Assembly: GCA_934481385.1 (NCBI GenBank)
Contig: CAKSPD010000009.1
Span: 1-64,000, forward strand
Length of the DNA: 64,000 nucleotides
From: an uncultured Oscillospiraceae bacterium
GTDB lineage: Bacteria; Bacillota; Clostridia; Oscillospirales; Ruminococcaceae
Direction: 5' to 3'
Shown: in pieces, positions 25,588 through 33,762 of the stretch
Numbering within the stretch: position 1 is the first letter of the stretch
How the letters are laid out: each line of letters opens with the position of its first letter
Translations under genes and position numbers: made by a program
The notes under the pieces: generated by a model
What the model was told of the DNA's origin: nothing
Databases searched by the model: none
The model's input: the letters and a program-made list of their open reading frames with translations, nothing else

Positions 25588-26243
25588 AAAACAAAGAGCT
25601 TCTTGAAAAATATTGCAGATATGGAATCAGCGGAATGAACGATTCTGAAATTCTTCAGCTCATACTCTCATTTGCTTCAGTCAGAGATGCCGAAAAACTT
25701 TCAGATGAACTTATAAACGAGTTCGGAAATTTAAATTCCATATTCAATGCTGACATCAATTATCTTAAAAGAAATAATATAAGCGATAAAACAGCCTGCC
25801 TTTTAAAAGCTTTTCCTGCCGTAAGTATGGAATGTCTTTTCAACAGGGGACAACGCAGTTTTATAAAGAATCCCGATGACCTGAACTGTTATTTCAGAGC
25901 CTTGTATTCAGGAATTTCAGATGAAAGAATATATCTTGTATCAGTGAATCGTCATAAAATGGTAAAGGGCGAGCATCTTATTGCAACTGGTTCATCGGAC
26001 AGCGTGAATTTCAGCAAGGAAAAAATAATCCGCTGTATTCTGGGACTTAAAGCATATGGAGTTTTTATCTCGCATAATCACCCTGAATCTGAAGCATATC
26101 CCTCTGAGGCTGATTTTGAATTTACAAGAAGTATAGTTGATTCTGTCAGAAACTGCGGAACAAAAATTTTTGACCATATAATAGTCGGAGTTTCTTCAGT
26201 GGTATCTATGAAGAAACTTAACTGCGGTATATATTTTGACTGA
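25584..26243 (+). CDS. radC: RadC family protein with an intact JAMM motif
   Basis: RadC proteins carry an N-terminal HhH domain and a C-terminal JAB/MPN metalloprotein domain; the cellular role is unsettled despite the old link to DNA repair. This 219-residue protein has the HhH-like segment GISGMNDSEILQLILSFAS and the JAMM motif as GVFISHNHPESEAYPSEAD near 155-173, with zinc ligands His, His and Asp. The start is a TTG overlapping the previous stop (GAAGGAG upstream), indicating translational coupling with the degenerate paralog. The pair suggests a heteromeric arrangement. A terminator follows. Confidence 0.85.
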   Translation: MKNKELLEKYCRYGISGMNDSEILQLILSFASVRDAEKLSDELINEFGNLNSIFNADINYLKRNNISDKTACLLKAFPAVSMECLFNRGQRSFIKNPDDLNCYFRALYSGISDERIYLVSVNRHKMVKGEHLIATGSSDSVNFSKEKIIRCILGLKAYGVFISHNHPESEAYPSEADFEFTRSIVDSVRNCGTKIFDHIIVGVSSVVSMKKLNCGIYFD

Positions 26244-26253
26244 AAAATGAAAA

Positions 26254-26288
26254 AACCGGAAGCTCTGAAATGCTTCCGGTTAATGTGT
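26254..26288. terminator. Bidirectional terminator between radC and rpmB
   Basis: A ten-base-pair stem AACCGGAAGC (26254-26263) / GCTTCCGGTT (26272-26281) with an eight-base loop has an A run on the left and T-rich sequence on the right. Confidence 0.88.
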
Positions 26289-26300
26289 TTTTTAAAGAGA

Positions 26301-26486
26301 TTAAGCTCTTTCAATCTTACCTGAACGCAGGCATCTTGAACAAGCATAGATATGACAAGGAGTACCCTTAACGATAGCCTTAACTCTCTTTACGTTCGGC
26401 TTCCAAGTTCTGTTTGAACGTCTGTGTGAGTGAGAAACCTTTATACCGAAAGTAACACCCTTTCCGCAGATATCGCATTTTGCCAT
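26301..26486 (-). CDS. rpmB: 50S ribosomal protein L28
   Basis: The 61-residue protein starts MAKCDICGKGVTFG and carries a CxxC at the start (CDIC) and another near the end (CSRC), a zinc-binding version of L28. SHRRSNRTWKPNV is the signature region. The ATG at 26486 has AGGAGG upstream; longer in-frame starts upstream lie before the promoter. Monocistronic with its own promoter. Confidence 0.96.
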   Translation of the reverse strand: MAKCDICGKGVTFGIKVSHSHRRSNRTWKPNVKRVKAIVKGTPCHIYACSRCLRSGKIERA

Positions 26487-26529
26487 TTTACAGCACCTCC
26501 TTTTGAATCTGAAAAAATACAACAATATT

Positions 26530-26558
26530 ATTGTATCATAAACTTTCTGAAAAATCAA
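26530..26558 (-). promoter_or_regulatory. Promoter of rpmB
   Basis: On the minus strand TTGATT (26553-26558) and TACAAT (26530-26535) are spaced by 17 bases, about 45 bases before the rpmB ATG. Confidence 0.7.
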
Positions 26559-26679
26559 GAGCTTTTTGAAAAAAAAGCAGAAAATTTTATGAGTTCTGAT
26601 TATATACAAAAAAATATCATTAATGTTGACAAATTTTATTGCAGTATGTTGCATATCATTAAGAAATTTCTGAAATTAC

Positions 26680-26708
26680 TTGAAAAAGATATTCGTTTGT
26701 AGTATAAT
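26680..26708 (+). promoter_or_regulatory. Promoter of the site-2 protease-scpAB cluster
   Basis: TTGAAA (26680-26685) and TATAAT (26703-26708) are separated by 17 bases, 39 bases before the first ATG. Confidence 0.82.
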
Positions 26709-26747
26709 TATATGCGGAATATTTTTTAAGAAAGGAAATAACTCTAT

Positions 26748-27455
26748 ATGGATATGAATACCATAATGAAATTTGTTGCAAGAATTATAATCGTTCTTCT
26801 TGTACTTCCTCTGCATGAGCTTGCACATGGATTTGTGGCAAAAAAACTTGGAGATTATACGGCAGAAGAACAGGGCAGACTTACCCTTAATCCTCTTGCT
26901 CATATTGACCCGATAGGAACATTACTGCTTGTACTTACAGGTTTCGGCTGGGCAAAGCCTGTTCCCGTAAATCCCAACAGATTTGACAGAAATCATAATA
27001 TGCGAAAAGGTATGGCAATAGTATCAATAGCAGGGCCTGCTTCAAATCTTATAGCAGCTCTTGTCTGCGGTCTAATTTACAATATTGCAATATGCTTTGA
27101 ATTTGTGCAGAAATCCATGATAAATTCTTACTATGGGGATATAAGCATTATGTATTGCGTTATGCTTATGCTCAATTTCTGCTTTTCAATAAATATCGGT
27201 CTTGCAGTATTCAATCTCATACCTGTTCCGCCTCTTGACGGATATGCTGTTTTCAGTTACCTTACAAAATATAAGTGCGATGACTGGTTCAGACGCAATA
27301 TGCAGATTATAAGAACAGTTTTTCTGCTTTATATTCTTATCGGCGACAGTATAATTCCAGCAAGATATAACCCCCTCTATATAGTTACAAGTCTTGTTTC
27401 ACAGGCTGTGTGGTTCTGTGTAAGCTGGATTCCGGACGTTATAGGAACTATTTAA
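26748..27455 (+). CDS. Site-2 protease family protein (M50)
   Basis: The 235-residue integral membrane protein has the zinc motif HELAH in LPLHELAHGFVAKKLGD near 24-40. A second zinc-site motif, FNLIPVPPLDGYAV near 158-171, has the conserved Asp. Such proteases cut substrates within the membrane. It is shorter than the SpoIVFB and RseP groups and resembles the YwhC-like branch, whose substrates are unknown. It leads the scpA-scpB-ytfI-ytfJ-dacF-rluB cluster, with scpA beginning only three bases after its stop. Confidence 0.9.
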   Translation: MDMNTIMKFVARIIIVLLVLPLHELAHGFVAKKLGDYTAEEQGRLTLNPLAHIDPIGTLLLVLTGFGWAKPVPVNPNRFDRNHNMRKGMAIVSIAGPASNLIAALVCGLIYNIAICFEFVQKSMINSYYGDISIMYCVMLMLNFCFSINIGLAVFNLIPVPPLDGYAVFSYLTKYKCDDWFRRNMQIIRTVFLLYILIGDSIIPARYNPLYIVTSLVSQAVWFCVSWIPDVIGTI

Positions 27456-27458
27456 AAA

Positions 27459-28187
27459 ATGGAACAGATTCTTTTCAGGCTTGATGCCTTTGAAGGCCCT
27501 CTTGATTTACTGCTGAAACTTATTTCAAAACATAAGCTGAATATAATGGATATTGAAATATCAAAACTTCTTGAACAGTATATGGAATATCTTGATAATT
27601 CGGATATTAAAAATCTTGAATCAGCAGGTGAATTTCTTGAAATGGCATCACGCCTGATATACATTAAAACAGCGTATCTTCTTCCGAAACCGCAGGCAGA
27701 CGAAGCTCATAAAATGAAAAAAGAGCTTGAATCAAATCTTATAGAATATTCCATAATAAAACAGGCATCATCAGTTCTTGCTGAAAGATTTCAGGGAGAT
27801 GATGTCTTTGTCCGCCGTCCGATGAAAGTCAGAGCTGAATATTCATACAGTCAGATGTACCTTCCGGACAGGCTTGCAATGGCATATATAAATATATCCT
27901 TTCCGGAGGATATTGAAGCCGAAAAAAATCTGATTGAAAACAAAATAAATTCAGCAGTAAAACGTAAAATAACATCAGTTATTTCAAAAGTGATTTTTAT
28001 TCTCAGAAGGCTTTACGGCTCTGGTAAAAAAGTTCTTATGGAATCGCTTTATGAGGGAGTAACTGACCGTTCAGAACGTGTTGCAACATTTCTTGCCGTT
28101 CTGGAACTTACTAAAAACGGCAGAATTAAAATAAGTGATGATAATTCTGAAATATGCTTTACAGGCAGAAAAAAAGGAAAGGAATAA
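27459..28187 (+). CDS. scpA: Segregation and condensation protein A
   Basis: ScpA is the kleisin that bridges SMC heads in the chromosome condensation complex. The 242-residue protein begins with FRLDAFEGPLDLLLKLI, the family signature, followed by HKLNIMDIEISKLLEQY. The C-terminal winged-helix part includes AVLELTKNGRIKISD near 215. The ribosome-binding site is weak (TAGGA), and the gene starts right after the protease stop, pointing to coupling. scpB follows after eight bases. Confidence 0.95.
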   Translation: MEQILFRLDAFEGPLDLLLKLISKHKLNIMDIEISKLLEQYMEYLDNSDIKNLESAGEFLEMASRLIYIKTAYLLPKPQADEAHKMKKELESNLIEYSIIKQASSVLAERFQGDDVFVRRPMKVRAEYSYSQMYLPDRLAMAYINISFPEDIEAEKNLIENKINSAVKRKITSVISKVIFILRRLYGSGKKVLMESLYEGVTDRSERVATFLAVLELTKNGRIKISDDNSEICFTGRKKGKE

Positions 28188-28195
28188 GAAACATA

Positions 28196-28735
28196 ATGAA
28201 AATCAGTGAACAGCTTGCAGTTACGGAGGCGGTTATATTTGCCTCGGGTGAACCTGTTGAAATTGTAAAAATTGCAGAACTCCTTGAAACTGTTCCTGAA
28301 TCTGCAATAAAACTTGTCAGACTGCTTAATGAACGTTATGACCGATATGAAAGCGGTATCAGAATAATTTCTTTAAACGGAAGATTTCAGATGACAACCC
28401 GTTCTGAATATGAAACATATGTAAGAAAGGCTCTTAATTTTAGAAAAAATACACCTCTCACTCCGGCATCTATGGAAGTTCTGACAATAATTGCATACAA
28501 TCAGCCTGTTTCAAGGGCGTTTGTTGAAAATATAAGAGGAACTGACAGTTCATCGGCTGTAAACAGTCTTTGCGAAAAGGAACTTATTGAGGAAGCAGGC
28601 AGACTTGATGTTCCCGGAAAGCCTATAATTTATAAAACGACTGATAAATTTCTGAGATGTTTCGGACTTTCAAGTCTTGATGAATTACCCCCTCTGCCTG
28701 AAAGAAACAATACTGAGAAAGAGAGTTTAACATGA
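28196..28735 (+). CDS. scpB: Segregation and condensation protein B
   Basis: ScpB is the tandem winged-helix partner of ScpA and SMC. The 179-residue protein starts MKISEQLAVTEAVIFASGEP. It contains LTPASMEVLTIIAYNQPVSR near 88-107 and EIRG-like ENIRGTDSSSAVNSL, the family core. The ATG at 28196 has AAAGGAA upstream; a longer start would overlap scpA. The stop overlaps the next start (ATGA), showing coupling. Confidence 0.95.
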   Translation: MKISEQLAVTEAVIFASGEPVEIVKIAELLETVPESAIKLVRLLNERYDRYESGIRIISLNGRFQMTTRSEYETYVRKALNFRKNTPLTPASMEVLTIIAYNQPVSRAFVENIRGTDSSSAVNSLCEKELIEEAGRLDVPGKPIIYKTTDKFLRCFGLSSLDELPPLPERNNTEKESLT

Positions 28736-29556
28736 TAATTCTTAGTATTCTGAAAATCATAGCTCTGATAATCCTTGCATTAATCGGACTGCTTTTGTTA
28801 CTGCTGATACTCCCTGTATCAGTAAAACTTGAATATATCGGAGAAAAAAAGTATTATGAAGTGAAATATGCTTTTCTTTCAGTTTTTTCTTCAGATTCTG
28901 AAAAAGGTATATCAGGAAAACTTAAAAAACAAAAAAACAATAAAAATAAAAAGTCAACTGTTTCTTCAAATACTGAAAAAAAATCAGTTACCGTTTCTGA
29001 ACCAGATGAAAAAATTGATGATTTTTCAGAAATTCCGAATAATTCAGAGAATATTTCTGAATCAGAAGAAAAAACTGAAAAGGCTGAAAAAAAATCCAAA
29101 CCTGAAAAAAAAAGCGGAAAATCTTCATACCTTGAAAATCTTCCGGAACTTTGGGATAAAATAATGCAGATATGGGAAATTGCATCATCTCCTGCAAGAA
29201 GGCTTTGCAAGGGCATACATCTTGATAAAATATTCATTGATTTTAAAATATCTGACCCTGATGCTTATAATTGTGCAATTGATTACGGAAAAACCTGCAT
29301 TGTAGTATATAATACTCTCGGTATTCTTAACCAGATGTTCAGCCTTTCCAAAAAAAGCATAAATGTTCAGTGTGTATTCAACGAAAAGAAAAGTATATAT
29401 GATATATCATTTTCACTGAGATTTCACCCGATAACACTTTTGTTCTGCGGTATATCGTTCCTTTGGACATACTATTTTAAAATATACAGAAAAAATTCAG
29501 GAGGTAAGAATAATAATGGAAAACAAAGAAACAAAAAATCAGAAACCGATAAGTGA
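28732..29556 (+). CDS. DUF2953 protein (YtfI-like)
   Basis: The 274-residue protein has an N-terminal hydrophobic helix (IIALIILALIGLLLLLLILP), then a charged linker very rich in Lys, Glu and Ser from about 60 to 135. A C-terminal DUF2953 part follows (KIFIDFKISDPDAYNCAIDYG, FSLRFHPITLLF). In Bacillus the ytfI-ytfJ pair is sporulation-linked, and the same pair occurs here. The end overlaps the ytfJ start by 41 bases in another frame. Function unknown, probably spore-related and membrane-associated. Confidence 0.82.
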   Translation: MIILSILKIIALIILALIGLLLLLLILPVSVKLEYIGEKKYYEVKYAFLSVFSSDSEKGISGKLKKQKNNKNKKSTVSSNTEKKSVTVSEPDEKIDDFSEIPNNSENISESEEKTEKAEKKSKPEKKSGKSSYLENLPELWDKIMQIWEIASSPARRLCKGIHLDKIFIDFKISDPDAYNCAIDYGKTCIVVYNTLGILNQMFSLSKKSINVQCVFNEKKSIYDISFSLRFHPITLLFCGISFLWTYYFKIYRKNSGGKNNNGKQRNKKSETDK

Positions 29557-29953
29557 GCTTATGGGAATAACTATGGAAAAAGTCAAGGAAATGGTTGACA
29601 TAAATTCCATTGTCGGCGAACCTATTAAGATTGATGATAAAATTACGATTATTCCAATATCGAAAGTATCATTCGGTTTTGCATCGGGTGGTTCTGACCT
29701 TCCGAATAAACTGAGCCGTGACCTTTTCGGAGGCGGTGCAGGTGCAGGAGTATCAATAAAGCCTGAAGGATTTCTTGTTATAAATGACGGCTGTGTACAG
29801 ATGGTTCAGGCTTGTGCATCGGACAGCCTTGCAGGTTCACTTATAGAAAATGCTCCGAATATCGTTAATAAAGTCGGAAATTTTTTCAAGAAAAACAAGA
29901 ACAAGGATTCTTTGAACATTGATGATACTGATTCAGTGGAATTTGACGGATAA
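29516..29953 (+). CDS. ytfJ: GerW family sporulation protein YtfJ
   Basis: YtfJ/GerW proteins are needed for proper spore germination in Bacillus. The 145-residue protein has the signature ISELMGITMEKVKEMVDINS and IDDKITIIPISKVSFGFASG near 40-60, followed by a Gly-rich stretch GGGAGAGVSIKPEGFLVI. The ATG has AGGAGG upstream and overlaps the preceding DUF2953 gene. The neighbourhood supports the name and a sporulation role. Confidence 0.92.
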   Translation: MENKETKNQKPISELMGITMEKVKEMVDINSIVGEPIKIDDKITIIPISKVSFGFASGGSDLPNKLSRDLFGGGAGAGVSIKPEGFLVINDGCVQMVQACASDSLAGSLIENAPNIVNKVGNFFKKNKNKDSLNIDDTDSVEFDG

Positions 29954-30017
29954 AAAGTAATAAAAATTTTCTGTAAGGCATATTTTATACTATATTTGTT
30001 GTAGGAGATATGCCCTA

Positions 30018-31145
30018 ATGAAAAAAATATTAATTTTTATTCTGACTTTCTGTGTTGCTCTTTCATCAGAAAATATGATTTGTTTTGCAGACGAAAAACC
30101 TGTAATATCTGCAAAATCAGCCGTTCTTATTTCGGCTGATACAGGAGAAACAATATATTCTCTTAATGCAGGTGAAAAACTGCCTATGGCAAGTACCACT
30201 AAGATTATGACAACTCTGTTATGCCTTGAAAGCGGTAATCTTGATGAGGAATTTGTTGTAGACAGTGATGCCATAAAAGTTGAGGGTTCATCAATGGGAC
30301 TTGTTGAGGGCGATATAGTTACAAAATATGCACTCTGTTGCGGAATGTTATTGCCCTCCGGAAATGATGCTGCAAATGCAACTGCTGTGAAACTTGCAGG
30401 AAGTATTGAAAATTTTGCTGTTATGATGAATGAACGTGCTGAACAGATTGGAATGGCAAAAACTTATTTTGTAACGCCTTCAGGACTGGAGGGAGATGGA
30501 CATGAAGCTTCTGCTTATGATATGTCACTTCTTGCAAGGGAGGCTCTTAAAAATGATACTTTCAGAGAAATCTGTTCAAAGCAGAGTATTCAGATTAAGT
30601 TCGGAAATCCTCCTTATGAGAGGTGGCTCAAAAATACTAATAAACTTCTTTCAATGTATGACGGCGTTTACGGTGTAAAAACAGGATTTACTGATGAGGC
30701 AGGCAGGTGTCTTGTTTCTGCATGTGAACGTGACGGAAAACAGCTTATATGCGTTACACTTAATGACCGCAATGACTGGAATGACCATATTGCATTGTAT
30801 AATTACGGATTCAGTCAGGTTGATTTGTTTGAATACAGAATAGATGATGATATTTATGCAAAGCTTGCAGGAAGTGAAGAAGACAGAATAAAGCTTGTTT
30901 CCGATGAAAATATGGAAATATGTACAGCAGACGGAAAAGATGAATTTTTCAGTTACAGTGTCAAAACACCTCCCTTTATCTATGCTCCTGTTGAAAAAGG
31001 TCAGCAGTGCGGAGAAATTACTGTTATGTATAAGGGCAGGGAAGTGAGAAACATTCCGCTTTATGCCGATAAGGATTATAGTATTTACTGTAAACCGGCA
31101 GAGAAAAAAACATTCTTTTCTAAAATCAAAAATATATTTAAATAG
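30018..31145 (+). CDS. dacF: D-alanyl-D-alanine carboxypeptidase (DacF/PBP5-like)
   Basis: These secreted serine peptidases remove the terminal D-Ala from peptidoglycan stem peptides. The 375-residue protein starts with a signal peptide (KKILIFILTFCVALSS). It has the SxxK motif in MASTTKIMTT near 57-66, SGN near 113 in LLPSGNDAANA, and KTG near 216 in GVKTGFTDEAG. The C-terminal domain and a lysine-rich tail (KKTFFSKIKNIFK) fit membrane-associated PBP5-type enzymes. It follows ytfJ as in sporulation-linked clusters and is followed eight bases later by rluB. Confidence 0.93.
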   Translation: MKKILIFILTFCVALSSENMICFADEKPVISAKSAVLISADTGETIYSLNAGEKLPMASTTKIMTTLLCLESGNLDEEFVVDSDAIKVEGSSMGLVEGDIVTKYALCCGMLLPSGNDAANATAVKLAGSIENFAVMMNERAEQIGMAKTYFVTPSGLEGDGHEASAYDMSLLAREALKNDTFREICSKQSIQIKFGNPPYERWLKNTNKLLSMYDGVYGVKTGFTDEAGRCLVSACERDGKQLICVTLNDRNDWNDHIALYNYGFSQVDLFEYRIDDDIYAKLAGSEEDRIKLVSDENMEICTADGKDEFFSYSVKTPPFIYAPVEKGQQCGEITVMYKGREVRNIPLYADKDYSIYCKPAEKKTFFSKIKNIFK

Positions 31146-31153
31146 GAGATATT

Positions 31154-31885
31154 ATGGAAAAAACAAGGATTCAGAAAATTATTGCCGATGCAGGTTACTG
31201 CTCACGCCGTAAGGCAGAGGAACTTATTTCAAAAGGAAAAGTTACTCTTAACGGCAGACCTGTAAAACTCGGTGACAAGGCAGGTTCGAGGGATATTATT
31301 GCCGTTGACGGTGAGAGAATTTATATTCCGAAAAAGAAAAACAAAATCTATATTATGATGAATAAGCCGAGAGGATATGTTACAACTGTTTCAGATGAGC
31401 TTGACCGCAAATGCGTTATGGATTTGCTGAGCGACCTTGAAGAAAGAGTTTATCCTATCGGCAGACTTGACAGAAATTCAGAGGGACTTCTGTTATTTAC
31501 AAATGACGGAGAATTTGCAAACAGCATTATGCACCCGAGCAAGCATATTTCAAAAACTTATCGTGTTACTGTCCGTCCTGATATTTCCGATGAACAGCTT
31601 GTAAGACTTGCAGAGGGTGTTGAAATTGACGGCAAAAAAACTTTGCCTGCAAATGTTGTCGTAAAGGATAAACAACCCGGCAGAGTTGTTCTCCTGATAA
31701 CTATAAAAGAGGGAAGAAACCGTCAGATTCGCAAAATGTGTGAGGCTGTCGGACTTGAAGTCGCAAGACTCCGAAGAATCAGCATAGGCCCTGTCAAACT
31801 CGGAATGCTGAAATCAGGAACTTACAGAGAACTTACCCCTGATGAACTCAGAGCTATAAGAAATGCTATCGGCAAGGAAAATTAA
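31154..31885 (+). CDS. rluB: 23S rRNA pseudouridine synthase RluB-like
   Basis: The 243-residue protein makes pseudouridine in rRNA, probably 23S position 2605 by homology to RluB. An N-terminal S4 domain (RIQKIIADAGYCSRRKAEEL) is followed by the catalytic motif YPIGRLDRNSEGLLLFTNDG near 96-115 with the catalytic Asp, and by EGRNRQIRKMCEAVGL near 187. TAGGAG lies before the ATG. It is the last gene of the scpAB cluster. Confidence 0.93.
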   Translation: MEKTRIQKIIADAGYCSRRKAEELISKGKVTLNGRPVKLGDKAGSRDIIAVDGERIYIPKKKNKIYIMMNKPRGYVTTVSDELDRKCVMDLLSDLEERVYPIGRLDRNSEGLLLFTNDGEFANSIMHPSKHISKTYRVTVRPDISDEQLVRLAEGVEIDGKKTLPANVVVKDKQPGRVVLLITIKEGRNRQIRKMCEAVGLEVARLRRISIGPVKLGMLKSGTYRELTPDELRAIRNAIGKEN

Positions 31886-31957
31886 CCATTATTTTTGAAT
31901 TTATATTGAATTATTTTGTGCATTGTCTTGAAAAATGTACTGAAATTTTTCAGATAC

Positions 31958-31986
31958 TTGAAAAAGTCACATAAAAATAGTATCAT
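31958..31986 (+). promoter_or_regulatory. Promoter of the carboxyltransferase cluster
   Basis: TTGAAA (31958-31963) and TATCAT (31981-31986) are spaced by 17 bases, 36 bases before the ATG at 32023. Confidence 0.65.
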
Positions 31987-32022
31987 TAATATATACAACA
32001 CTATCCGAAAGGAATGAATTTT

Positions 32023-33345
32023 ATGGAACTTCAAAAAAATCAGGACAGACTTTCTGCTCTGTTCGATGACGGAAAATATACCGAGATAAATTCCGGTATT
32101 AAAAAGGACAAACCGGCATCAGTTGTTACTGCTTATGGTTATGTAAACGGAAATCCTGTTTATGCTTTTTCTCAGGATAAATCTGTTTCAGGCGGTGCTG
32201 TTGATATGGCTCAGGCTGAAAAAATTTCAAAACTCTATCTTCTTGCATCAAAAACAGGCAACCCCATTGTCGGAATATATGATTCAGACGGTGCTGTTAT
32301 GGACGGTACTGCCGAATCCCTTATGGCATACGGGAAAATGATTTCAGCATCATCTGCTGTATCAGGAGTTATTCCGCAGATTGCCATTATTGCCGGAACA
32401 TGTGCCGGAAGTGCATCAATTCTTGCATGCTCATCTGATTTTGTTATAATGACAAAGGATTCTGAATTTTTCATGACTCCAAATACAGAAAATGCCTCCG
32501 CTGATTCTGCAATGAAATCAGGTATAGCTTCTGCTGTATGCGATGATGAAAAATCAGCAATCGAAAAGGCAAGGGATATTATAAATATTATGCCTGTCAA
32601 CAATCTTTCACCTGTTCCCGAATTTGAACCTGCTGAACCTGCCGGTGCAGTTTCATCAGATATCAAGGGAATTATAAACAGTGTTGCTGATGCTGATACA
32701 GCAATTGAAATCTATTCAGGATACGGCAAGGCTTCATATACAGCTTTCGCAAGAATAGAGGGAAAAACTATCGGAATTATTTCAACAAATAAAACTGCGG
32801 ACAGACTCAGTTCTGCTGACTGCACAAAAATTGCACGTTTTGTAAGACTTTGTGATGCTTTTTCAGTTCCTGTTGTAACATTTGTTGATTCTGAAGGATT
32901 TGAAACATCAGATACAGTTTCAGGCGTAAAGAATATGACTCTCCTTGCATCAAGTTATGCTGAGGCTACTACTGTAAAGCTTGCTGTTGTTACAGGAAAA
33001 GCTGTCGGAACTGTATTCAGTGCCGTTGCAGGAAAAGACGTAAGTGCAGATTTTACATATGCATGGCAGTCTGCCTATATCAGTCCTGTACTTCCTGAAA
33101 CTGCTGTTGAATTTTTGTGGCATGACAGATTAAAGGGTGCTGAAAATCTTTCAGCAAAAAGAAAAGAACTTGCTGAAGAATATAAATCAACTCTTGCATC
33201 TGCTGAAAAGGCATCAGATATCGGCTGTATTGATGATGTAATTTCTGCATCTGATACAAGAACCGTTATTTCATCTGCACTTGATATGCTTTCAGGAAAG
33301 AGAGTAACAAAGCTCCCGAAGAAGCATAACAATCTTCCTTTCTGA
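32023..33345 (+). CDS. Acyl-CoA/methylmalonyl-CoA carboxyltransferase-like subunit, divergent
   Basis: The 440-residue protein has both halves of a biotin-dependent carboxyltransferase beta domain. The first is IPQIAIIAGTCAGSASILAC near 115-134; the second is RIEGKTIGIISTNK near 245 and RFVRLCDAFSVPVVTFVDSE near 275-294. It is about 70 residues shorter than typical propionyl-CoA carboxylase beta chains and lacks some conserved N-terminal motifs, so substrate is uncertain. The ATG at 32023 is chosen because GAAAGGA lies at the proper distance. A biotin carrier and an OadA-like subunit follow directly, giving a transcarboxylase-like set (12S, 1.3S, 5S). Confidence 0.78.
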   Translation: MELQKNQDRLSALFDDGKYTEINSGIKKDKPASVVTAYGYVNGNPVYAFSQDKSVSGGAVDMAQAEKISKLYLLASKTGNPIVGIYDSDGAVMDGTAESLMAYGKMISASSAVSGVIPQIAIIAGTCAGSASILACSSDFVIMTKDSEFFMTPNTENASADSAMKSGIASAVCDDEKSAIEKARDIINIMPVNNLSPVPEFEPAEPAGAVSSDIKGIINSVADADTAIEIYSGYGKASYTAFARIEGKTIGIISTNKTADRLSSADCTKIARFVRLCDAFSVPVVTFVDSEGFETSDTVSGVKNMTLLASSYAEATTVKLAVVTGKAVGTVFSAVAGKDVSADFTYAWQSAYISPVLPETAVEFLWHDRLKGAENLSAKRKELAEEYKSTLASAEKASDIGCIDDVISASDTRTVISSALDMLSGKRVTKLPKKHNNLPF

Positions 33346-33379
33346 TTTAAAAAAATATAAATGAATGGTGGTATATAAA

Positions 33380-33745
33380 ATGAAAAGATTTAATGTAACT
33401 GTCAATGGAAAAGCTTATGATGTAGCTGTTGAAGAAATTACTGACGGCTCTGCTCCGGTAGTTTCTGCACCTGTTGCCCCTGCTCCTGCAAAACCAGCTC
33501 CAGCACCTGCACCTGTTGCTGAAAAAGGTGAGGGCGAAGCAGTTTCTGCTCCTATGTCAGGAACTATCCTTGATGTAAAGGCAAATGTAGGCGATACAGT
33601 TTCAAGAGGACAGGTTATAATGGTTCTTGAGGCTATGAAAATGGAAAATGATATTGTTTCACCATGTGACGGAAAAATTACAAGCATACTCGTTAAAAAG
33701 GGCGATACTGTAAATCCGTCTGATACACTTGCAACAGTTCAGTAA
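33380..33745 (+). CDS. Biotin carboxyl carrier protein
   Basis: The 121-residue protein has a short N-terminal domain (MKRFNVTVNGKAYDVAVEEI), a Pro/Ala-rich hinge (about 33-55) and a C-terminal biotinyl domain with VLEAMKMENDI, whose lysine is the biotin attachment site. It carries CO2 between partial reactions of the neighbouring carboxyltransferases. The ATG at 33380 follows GGTGG. It lies between the two transferase genes with short gaps, so the three are co-expressed. Confidence 0.93.
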   Translation: MKRFNVTVNGKAYDVAVEEITDGSAPVVSAPVAPAPAKPAPAPAPVAEKGEGEAVSAPMSGTILDVKANVGDTVSRGQVIMVLEAMKMENDIVSPCDGKITSILVKKGDTVNPSDTLATVQ

Positions 33746-33762
33746 AGGAAGGTTGAATTTTT

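Noticed and set aside
28854..29237. Opposite-strand open frame over the Lys/Glu-rich linker of the DUF2953 gene
   Set aside because: Its Phe/Ser-rich translation mirrors the Lys/Glu codons of the sense gene and it has no start signals.
32235..32666. Long open frame on the opposite strand within the carboxyltransferase gene
   Set aside because: It lies entirely inside a well-supported gene, has no ribosome-binding site and a low-complexity composition, so it is a shadow frame.
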